Source of the DNA: Mercurialis annua
Lineage: Eukaryota; Streptophyta; Magnoliopsida; Malpighiales; Euphorbiaceae
Assembly: GCF_937616625.2 (NCBI RefSeq)
Contig: NC_065572.1
Span: 70,492,653 to 70,556,652 of the forward strand
DNA: 64,000 bases
Direction of reading: 5' to 3'
The notes beneath the pieces are model-generated. The model was not told where the DNA came from. It was given only the letters and a program-made list of their open reading frames with translations, and searched no databases. Positions within the stretch are counted from its first letter, which is position 1; each line of letters starts with the position of its first letter. The position numbers and the translations under genes were made by a program. Of this stretch, positions 56,256 through 64,000 are shown piece after piece.

Positions 56256-56662
56256 TAGGACTTCGTTTGGCTGGGGGTAAATAGGTTAGGGAAGTAGCAA
56301 ATATTTTTTACTTGGTTCAATTTATACATTCTACTTTCCAGGAAATTGAACGTTTGACTTCCCTTTGATTAGGGAAGTAACTTCCCTAGCAAAACTCAAG
56401 GAAGTAGAACTTCCCTAGCACTTTTGTTGTATTTTCCTAATTTAACCTTAATTTTTTCTTTTTTTTCCTTTTTAAATTTATATAAAAATTATCATAGGAC
56501 ATTTTTATCTTTTAATTAAAAATTAGTTTCGTACTTCCCGGAAAGTAAAAATCAAAACAAGCAAAATTTATCAACTTGCTGAGAAGTTAACTTCCTAGAA
56601 ACTATATTTTCCGGGAAGTTAGCTTCCCGGGAATTGTTATAAAACGAACCAAGCGAGACCTA
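56256..56662. mobile_element. Miniature element with ACTTCCC/GGGAAGT motifs, copy 1 (407 bp)
   Basis: Ends TAGGACTTCGTTTGG and, on the other strand, TAGGTCTCGCTTGGTTCG. The interior contains many ACTTCCC, GGGAAGTTA and CCGGGAAGT motifs in both orientations. Terminal sequence of the CTCGTTTGG kind is common in plant hAT-like miniature elements. No clear target duplication. A longer relative is at 61681-62383. Confidence 0.6.
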
Positions 56663-57141
56663 AATATTTACAAAGTTAATTATATAAATTGTAATTAAAA
56701 AATAAATATTCAATTAATTAAGAAATGAATTCGTGTGAATAGTGTATACTAAAAAAATGAGTTTTTGCTATTCATAAACGTGAAAATTGAGTATGGGATG
56801 AAGTGAAAAAGAGAAATCCATACTCAAAATATGAGTTAGAGATGGTCTAAAACAATGTAAAATTTTAAAGTTATGTTTAGATTATTTGTAAAGTTGAATC
56901 GCCAAAAAATCAAATCTTTTTTATTTTTTAAAATTCTATTCAAACCTTTCCAATATCGTAAATTATCCCTAATTTGATAAATTCACTGAATATCTATCAG
57001 ATTTTTAAAATAATTTAATTGGACTATATAGAAGTTGAATGTATAATGTAAAAAAAATTGAAGAAAGAGAGTTGTCAATTGTTTTGTCACATAGTTTGAA
57101 TAAGTTAATATTAAGAAAAATATTATGTCTATTTTTAAAAA

Positions 57142-57451
57142 GGGTTAATGTCAAAAAAAAATCACGAAATTTACATATTTTCTCATTTTAATCACGTAGT
57201 TTAAATTTTCTCATTTTCATGCATGAACTACCACTTTTTCTCAAATTCATACACGGTACTGAGGTGTCACTCATTCATTGGTGTAAAATAATCTCCACCT
57301 CAGCGAATTACACCAATTGAAACGTGACATTTCAGCACCATGCATGAATTTGAGAAAAAGTGGTAGTTCGTGCATGAAAATGAGAAAATTTAAACTGCGT
57401 GATTAAAATGAGAAAACATGTAAAATTGGTGAATTTTTATGACATTAACCC
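57142..57451. mobile_element. Foldback miniature element, 310 bp
   Basis: Nearly the full length folds: the left arm begins GGGTTAATGTCAAAAAAAAA and the right arm (other strand) GGGTTAATGTCATAAAAATT, continuing through TTTTCTCATTTTAATCACG and CATGCATGAACTACCACTTT in both arms. An 8-bp duplication TTTAAAAA lies at 57134-57141 and 57452-57459. Non-coding. Confidence 0.85.
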
Positions 57452-57459
57452 TTTAAAAA

Positions 57460-58318
57460 ATTGAACAATTTATATCAACTTCTAAATTTTTCGAATAGAA
57501 TTTTTGAAAGCCAAAAAAAATTCCTTTTAGTTGTTGGCACTATATATTAGACCAAGTTGAATGAATAACTGGTTGGACTAGGTGTGCATTTGTTATTTAG
57601 GTTTGTACCTGCATTTATATGTTAGCTATGGAGTATGGATACGGTGTGAAACTTTGAATAGCCAATCAAACTCTTTTTCAATCCAGCTCTAGCCAATAAA
57701 ATTTCAAGTCAAGATAAGGGTGTTAGAGCCAATACAAATTCATCCATGCACATTAATGGTCACTGATTTCGATCAACAAATCAATTCGCCATCTATCTGT
57801 ATTCTGAAGTGCATCGTATACAGATACAAATCAAAGTTCAGATTGCAGAAGTGTGCAGTTTCAAGTTTGTATATCTCATGGTTTATCAAGGCAAATTCAT
57901 TTTAAGGTTCATGTGCCTTATATTTTTTAATTATTTGATCCTTATAAATTAATTGAGATTTATCGAGTCTGTGTAATTTTAACTTTTCAATTAATAAGTC
58001 GTTATCTTAACGTAAATAAAGCTAAATGAAAAAATTACAACTATAACGTCTGCAATTTACAAATTAGCACTAAACAAATAATTTACATATCATTAAAAAT
58101 TAAGTCAAAATATAGTTCAAGTGAAAAAATATATTCCGACTATTGATTAGCGGCAAAGCAACTTTAATCATCATATGGGCAATTATCCATCTTTGGCTCT
58201 CTATTTAAAAAAACTATTTTAGCACATTGAATTTTATATTAATATACCGTATTACTCACCTTTAATAACCAACCTAAATTAATTTAAAAAAAAAAATAAC
58301 CAACCTAAATTTGCTATC
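57460..58318. other. Intergenic DNA, no gene recognised
   Basis: AT-rich. The 61-codon frame at 57720-57905 shows no domain. Confidence 0.4.
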
Positions 58319-58334
58319 CTGTTTCTTTATTTCT

Positions 58335-58563
58335 TTTTTTTTTGATCTGATCATGAGGTGTCCTGAACGGGTTCCAACTATGAAACGGCACCTTTAAGCC
58401 TTCCACATTCAGACTAATCCTCACTCGAGCCGGGTAGGTCCCTTGCGGGAGGCAAAGCTCTGGCCCCAAGTTTCAAACGGCTGCATACATGAGTACGGTT
58501 CGAACCCGCAACCTCACTTAAGCTAGAAGAGCGCCTTACCAACTCATCTACGCCTTGGGGTTG
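58335..58563 (-). mobile_element. tRNA-derived SINE with 16-bp target duplication
   Basis: On the minus strand, from 58563: CCCCAAGGCGTAGATGAGTT (box A within TAGATGAGTTGG), then GCGGGTTCGAACCG (box B) about 35 bases later, a GC-rich body of about 150 bases, and an A tail (plus-strand poly-T at 58334-58343). The 16-base direct repeat CTGTTTCTTTATTTCT lies at 58319-58334 and 58564-58579. Exact duplication and intact pol III boxes indicate a recent retroposition. Trans-mobilised by a LINE reverse transcriptase by family analogy. Confidence 0.9.
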
Positions 58564-58579
58564 CTGTTTCTTTATTTCT

Positions 58580-59541
58580 AGTTTCGTTAAAAAACATGTG
58601 ATTATATTTTTTTCTCATTTGTGTTAAGGACATGATAATTGAAGAAATAAAATTACATGATGAATTCCAATTAATTTTGTAAGGGCATATAAAACGAATA
58701 ACACAACTACCTTGGGATGGATTTTGCTTTATAAAAATAGTGGCTAGTGGGATGGATTTCTGTTTCCTGTGGGTGATTCATAAATTTTATATAAAGTGGG
58801 TAAGATTGTATAAAAAATTTATTAAAATGGACATATAAAATATTTAAGATAATAAGTGCTATAAATTTTAAGGCCGAAAAATTATACTATTAACGTATAT
58901 ATTTACATTTTTTCAGAGATTTAAAAAATAAGGTGGTCAACTGTGCAATACCAACTATAAACTCTTCCTAAATCCGTACCTGTATGTTTCGATCTTATGC
59001 CAACGTTTTGCATACATATACGTTAATTAGAGGATCTTATGAATCTTTTACATGCATGAAACTAAACGACACTGTTTTATACGTTAATTACAGAGAAATG
59101 TAACAGCAATGTTCTTCTTCCTTCCTCCCCGTGTTTTTGGTAATGATGTCTGTACCTATCGATTCACTACAAACCCACTCACCTTAAATGCAGTACTCTG
59201 TCCTCTCTGATTTTACCAAAGAATGGTCATTTCTTGATGAGACTTGTAATCCATGTACACGTGTTAGTACCTCATTTTGATTTATGTGTTTTGCAGGGTC
59301 CTCACCTTCTGTGCCTAATTTGTTTTAACTTATTATTACAATTATTTTTAATTACTATTCTGCTTTTAATTTTTGCCTTTAATTCTATTTATTACTTGCA
59401 TTCTTCTGAAATATAGAGTAGTTAGGATCTCTGTTGTCTGAAAATAACCATTCAGATTCCTTACTTACTTCCACTTGTGGGCCCCTACTTACCATTCAGG
59501 TTTTCTTTTCTTTCAAATTGATCTGTTTCGTTTACTATGTA
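58580..59541. other. Intergenic DNA, no gene recognised
   Basis: AT-rich with T-rich runs. Nothing recognised. Confidence 0.4.
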
Positions 59542-59719
59542 TCAGCGTAAGGACACGAGAAAACAGAATATTAGAGTATGAACACGGTGAAACAATGTTA
59601 TTTAAGGTTTTTTTTATGTTTAAATTGAAGTGTTATATTCGAAACACTGAATATTGGGTACGTTTTTAAAATGAAAAATATTAATGGAGAGTGAAGTGTT
59701 CGTGCCACGTAGCTGCACA
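59542..59719. repeat. Decayed relative of the SIA2-intron miniature element
   Basis: Begins with a TATCAGCGTAAGGACACGAG segment and ends with AAGTGTTCGTGCCACGTAGC, like the ends of the element at 16949-17214. The arms are heavily diverged and no duplication is visible. Confidence 0.45.
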
Positions 59720-59800
59720 TTCACAACGCTCAATATACCATCCAATTAAGTGCTAATTTAATTGTTCTAATTACATGAAAAGATTTCCTCAAAAATAAAA

Positions 59801-60942
59801 GGCTTAATTACTTAAAAAACCCTCACTTTTAATCTTTATTTCGTTTATACCCTGACATAGGAAAAATATCACATATACCCTTAACGTTTTCTTTTTGTTT
59901 CACCTCTACCCCAAATTTCAAAAAAAAAAAAATTTATTGAAAACAACTAAATTTAAGGATTATTTTATACTTTTTTCTATTAAAAAATGTACAAACAAAT
60001 ACTTCATCTTTAAAAACGTTCAAATAAGTCCTAAAACTAATTAATTTTTTTAATTTAAATAAAATAAATAAATAAAATAAAATATCTTTATTAAGTCCTA
60101 CTTATAACCGTACTCCTATTTAAAAACCGCTAATATTATTTTTTAATTTTTCTTTATCTTTACGGAAGTGAGCTCCTTCCTCCATGGACTCCTCCATCCA
60201 TGGAGGAAGGAGCTGCTCCTTCCTCCATGTGAGGAAGGAGCAGTTATGCACTCTTCGAATAGGAATCCATTTTCTGAAAGATCCTGGCTCCGCTTTTGGC
60301 GATACATAAATTTTCACAAATAAACTGCCGCCGTCTACTTCAAAGATCCCCCCTGAAACATTTTTCAAATATAAAAAAAGGAATTGGCTATTGCTCCTTT
60401 TTTTTATTTTCTTTGATCTATCCAATCCTCCTTCCTCACATGGAGGAAGGAGCAGCGTGCTCCTTCCTCACATGGAAGGAAGGAGCAGCTGCTCTTTCCT
60501 TCCATGGAAGGAAGAAGAGCTCCTCGGAGCTATTTTTTTTATTTTAAAAAAAAATTAATAATGGATTTTAAAATTAAAATACGGTATTAGTTTGAATTAA
60601 TTAGTCTGAATTTTTATTTGTTTTATGTAAAAAAATTTATGGTTTTTTTATTTTTAAAAAATTATTGATAATTAATATAAAATTAAAATATTATTATTAG
60701 TTGAATTTTTTTAAAGAAGAAGGTGTTTTTGTATAATTAATAACATTGACGTGTAATTAGAATATATGCTAAAAATTAAGGATTATTTTAAATTCTTTTT
60801 CAAATGAAAAGAGGTCAATTTAATACCTCGAGGGTAGAGGCGAAACATAATGACAACGTCAAGGGTATATGTGACAGTTTTCCTAGGTCAGGGTATAAAC
60901 GAAATAAAGATTAAAGGTGGGGATTTTTTAAGTAATTAAACC
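59801..60942. mobile_element. Mutator-like non-autonomous element, 1142 bp
   Basis: Inverted ends of about 110 bp: GGCTTAATTACTTAAAAAAC on the left and GGTTTAATTACTTAAAAAAT on the right (other strand), continuing through ATCTTTATTTCGTTTATACC and a CACATATACCCTT segment. An exact 9-bp duplication AAAATAAAA lies at 59792-59800 and 60943-60951, the Mutator size. The interior carries a GC-richer core with a CTCCTTCC palindrome array and no transposase. Confidence 0.85.
60165..60535. repeat. Palindromic CTCCTTCCTCCATG array inside the Mutator-like element
   Basis: Blocks of GAGCTCCTTCCTCCATGGA and GGAGGAAGGAGCAGCTGCTC type occur at 60170-60245 and again at 60425-60530, in both orientations, with symmetrical TCCATGGA and GAGCAGCTGCTC cores. 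The open frames on both strands across this part are explained by the repeats. Confidence 0.75.
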
Positions 60943-60951
60943 AAAATAAAA

Positions 60952-61680
60952 TTACATGAAAAGATTAATTTACAGATTACAGATTATTGACCGACCAAAT
61001 CTTGTTTGTGACCAATCAATCATAGGGAAAATGGTTTCAAAATTCACGTTTGTATCAATAACAGGTAAATTTGTAAATGCCGACAAGTATAATGCCAAAG
61101 TTGTAATTAATGATAGTAGGGACCTTTTGAAAATATTTAGATTTTCTCACATTTTCTTGATTCTTGTTTGATTAATAAGAAAACCCGGAGAAGAAGGCTG
61201 ACTGGATATTGAAGAGCTTAAACGACAAGTCATATCTCTGATGGATCTTTGAAATTCTTCCATCAATATGTAAGATTTATTTAGTTAATTATTGATGCAT
61301 AATATAAGAATAATTTTTAATATTTTCGGTTCATTGTAGAAAATAAAGCCTACTACGTGCTATATAAAAGAAGTTAAAATTTATGAGCAAAGAGTAGTTT
61401 CGATTTTTTGAACTTATAGAGAAAATTCACGGGCTGTGTGTCTATTTAAAAAATGTCTAACATTAACTCCCGCTAACCCCTGCTAACAATTATAGTAGGC
61501 TATCTTTGACAAAAAAAAAAACTTATAGAGAAAATTCATTTAATTCAAACTTAATATATTTTGATTATATAGTCCAAAGCTCTTTAATAAAGTTAATTAA
61601 TTACATCTACTGTTTTATTTTTATAGTTTTTCTAAATAAAGAATGGAGCTCAGAAAACGCCTTAGCAAGAACATTCCAAC
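60952..61680. other. Intergenic DNA, no gene recognised
   Basis: AT-rich. Two short open frames (60956-61171 and 61506-61709) carry no domain. Confidence 0.4.
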
Positions 61681-62383
61681 TAAGAGCTCGCTTGTTTTGG
61701 GGTAAATAAACTAAGAAAATCGTACTTTTCAGGAAGTAGTAATTTTTTTTTATTTGGTTCAATTCATATATTTTATTTTCCGCAAAGTTAGATGTTTGAT
61801 TTCCCTTTAACTAAGGAAATAACTTCCCTAGCAAAATCCAAGATAGTAGAATTTTCCTATCACTTTTGTTGGATTTTCCTAATTTGACCTTAACTCTTTT
61901 TATTTATTTTTTAAAAATTCATATAAAAATTATTTTTATTCAATTCAAAAAATATACCTATATCATTTTATAATTATAATTTATAATAAAATTAAATATT
62001 TTTATTTAACATTTTTATCGACAATTTTTATATTATGTAAAATTAAAATAAAAAATATAATTTTTAAATTTTAATATTTAACGCTCTCAAATAGTACTTG
62101 AATCGTAAAATAAGAGTTAATAAGAAAAAATTAAATTATTTATTGCTCGATTTAAAAAAAGAAATACTTATTTGTTTAACAATATAGAAATTATCAAAGG
62201 ACATTTATGTTTTTTAATTTGAATATAATATATTATATTAAAATTAATTTCGTATTTTCCGGGAAGTAAAAATTAAAACAGACAACATTTATTAAATTTT
62301 ATAAAAAATTAACTTTTCAAAAATTATATTTTCCGGAAAGTTAACTTTCTGAAACTTGCTATAAAACGAACCAATGAGGCTTA
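61681..62383. mobile_element. Miniature element with ACTTCCC motifs, copy 2 (about 700 bp)
   Basis: Aligns by eye with 56256-56662: shared order of GGGGTAAATA, TTTGGTTCAATT, ATTTCCCTTTAACTA-like, AACTTCCCTAGCAAAA, CACTTTTGTTG, TTTTCCTAATTTGACCTTAA, TTCCGGGAAGTAAAAATT, TATAAAACGAACCAA. It is longer because of an extra AT-rich stretch at about 61915-62200. Ends are diverged; no clear duplication. Confidence 0.6.
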
Positions 62384-63315
62384 AGTTGACCCTATTGGTG
62401 AATGCATCATTTTCAATGTTAGCAATAATAACATTAGAAAGGTCAAGATACAATATTCAAATTAAAATAAAATAAAAAAACTAAAAAAAGCATGAAGGAA
62501 AATAAATTTTAAACAATTTAAATTTTTGTGCAAATCAGAGCAAAGATCAATGTTGATTCATGCACAAAATAAACAGAAAATACTTAAAAGGAACTCAAAA
62601 TTGGAGTACCCGACAAGATCTTGTAGTAATATTGAACTAACATAGAATGTTAAAAACAAATCACAAATATATTGAAATTGACATTATAAAATTAAGCAAA
62701 AAATTTGCAAGGGTGTTTTTTCATTCGTTTTGAAAATATGTTAAAATTATTTATTACTAGATTTTAGACAAACAACAATATGTTTTTTCCAATTTCAATA
62801 AGTATATTTTAATTATAGTCAATTTTTCTCAAGAGGACCAACTTTTTTTATATTTTTCATTTATGGACTATTTTTTTTCTGTATTTTGATAACAATTTTT
62901 CTGCAAATGAAAAAAAAAAGACCAGGTATTGACATTTTCTGGAAAAAAAAATGAACAATTAGCTATAATTGCAATGTACTTAGCGAAATTAGGCTAAAAT
63001 ATACATTTTTAGTCGATTAGGATATGATATAAATGAAAACAATAAAAAATGAGGGTTTTTTAAGTGATCTTGCCTAAATTTGATGTGCATGCTAGGCCTC
63101 ATTGATTACATCTAATGGTTTCAATACTTGTCTAGCTATGACCCGCACAAAACTAAAATGGCTAACAGCTACAGCCTACAGACTTTGGTTCGCATCTGCC
63201 GGTGCACTGTCCGCAATTTAGCAAGAAAACAAGAATACGTGCTGCTTTAAGAGATCCTTAATGAGCTGATAGGCTTGATCATTATCGTTAACCACTTTAA
63301 GACGATTAATTAGTT
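62384..63315. other. Intergenic DNA, no gene recognised
   Basis: AT-rich with A runs. A less AT-rich patch at 63090-63250 shows no frame or RNA motif. Confidence 0.4.
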
Positions 63316-63761
63316 TAGGGCTGCAAACGAACCGAGGTTCTGGCATTCGGCTCGAGAAGAGCTCATTTCATGTTCTTTTGTATCCTAAACGAACCGAAGT
63401 CAAACTTTACATGTTATGTTAATTTATTTAAAAGAACTGAACATAAACATATAGTGTTGTTCGGATCATCTATATCCACGAATAACTCGTATATGAGCTC
63501 GTTTAATTGTTCGTGAATGAGCTCGTATATGAGCTTGATTTTTGAACCGGATCGTATAAAAGCTTAATTAAGAGTTTGCGAACTATCTTATAGTTGAATT
63601 AAATATAAAATATTTTAAATCTACATAGTTTTCAACAAAATTATGTAGTTTTAATTAAATAAACTCGAACGAACATAAACTTAATATAAACACTTCGTTC
63701 ATATATCGAACCAACATAAACACCTCAAGGTTCGGCTCGGGTCGGTTCAATTATAGTCCTA
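63316..63761. mobile_element. Decayed relative of the hAT miniature element, about 446 bp
   Basis: Ends TAGGGCTGCAAACGAACCGA and, on the other strand, TAGGACTATAATTGAACCGA resemble those at 36940-37697, and the interior holds GTTCGTGAATGAGCTCG-type motifs. The 8-base flanks AATTAGTT-like and AATTTGAT-like match only partly. It is an older copy of the same family. Confidence 0.65.
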
Positions 63762-64000
63762 AATTTGATTAAACTAACATCTAAAATGTTCCTTTCTTGA
63801 TTGGGATATATACATGGACCTAAAAAAAGATAAAATTTCTTCAGATGATTGAAAAAACGTATATAAAAGAAACAGAAGATAGAATATATGTGCCTGCCAG
63901 CTTCTTGATAAGATTGCATGAGTACAAATTAACTGTTGCTTTTCAAAGGAGTGAAATTAAAATCTATCACCACCTTATAATTATCTGTAATGTGGAGACA
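63762..64000. other. Intergenic DNA at the window end
   Basis: AT-rich; nothing recognised before the window is cut. Confidence 0.4.

Noticed and set aside
60120..60547. Open frames on both strands with glutamate- and serine-rich repeats
   Set aside because: Both are translations of the CTCCTTCC palindrome array in the Mutator-like element.

Overview
This is a eudicot nuclear genome segment. It is AT-rich, has intron-bearing genes with GT-AG junctions, plant-specific protein families, a canonical plant MIR169 hairpin, and dense plant-type transposons (CACTA, Ty3/gypsy chromovirus, hAT, Mutator-like and Stowaway miniature elements, tRNA-derived SINEs). The species cannot be fixed from the sequence alone; the proteins look rosid-like.

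Genes. Four host protein genes are well supported, all on the minus strand: an intronless armadillo-repeat protein (2392-4062), an intronless SAM-domain protein (12175-13167), a 12-exon GT29 sialyltransferase-like gene closest to Arabidopsis SIA2 (14153-17758), and a 7-exon bHLH factor of the bHLH137 type (51358-53354). One RNA gene, a MIR169 precursor with its own TATA box, lies on the plus strand near 10146-10286. From memory, SAM plus SIA2 are close neighbours in Arabidopsis (At3g48800/At3g48820), and ARM plus bHLH137 form another neighbouring pair (At5g50900/At5g50915). The window may therefore preserve an ancestral order split between two Arabidopsis segments.

Layout. 1-4062: intergenic DNA and the ARM gene. 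4500-7450: a SINE remnant, a miniature inverted-repeat element and a 926-bp Mutator-like element. 7450-12170: gene-poor, with MIR169. 12175-17758: SAM and SIA2. 17760-23850: gene-poor, with a TTAACTA-rich satellite-like block that includes a four-copy 59-bp tandem array. 23860-28912: a CACTA element with TGC target duplications, carrying a truncated tnp2 transposase joined to a TNPA-like gene. 29304-29546: a Stowaway element. 30971-41208: a young, complete Ty3/gypsy chromovirus on the minus strand with CCTAG target duplications, whose single gag-pol frame is cut by a 758-bp hAT-type miniature element. 41214-51357: ten kb without a gene, with a SINE and several miniature elements. 51358-53354: bHLH. 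53600-64000: gene-free, with SINEs and several miniature inverted-repeat elements.

The host genes do not form a pathway. The most notable features are the nested insertion that supplies both a stop to gag and a start to pol, the internal deletion/fusion in the CACTA element, and the repeated appearance of short-palindrome arrays inside unrelated mobile elements (CACTA, LTR, two Mutator-like elements). No wholly new system is demonstrated; the palindrome arrays are the best candidates for something undescribed.
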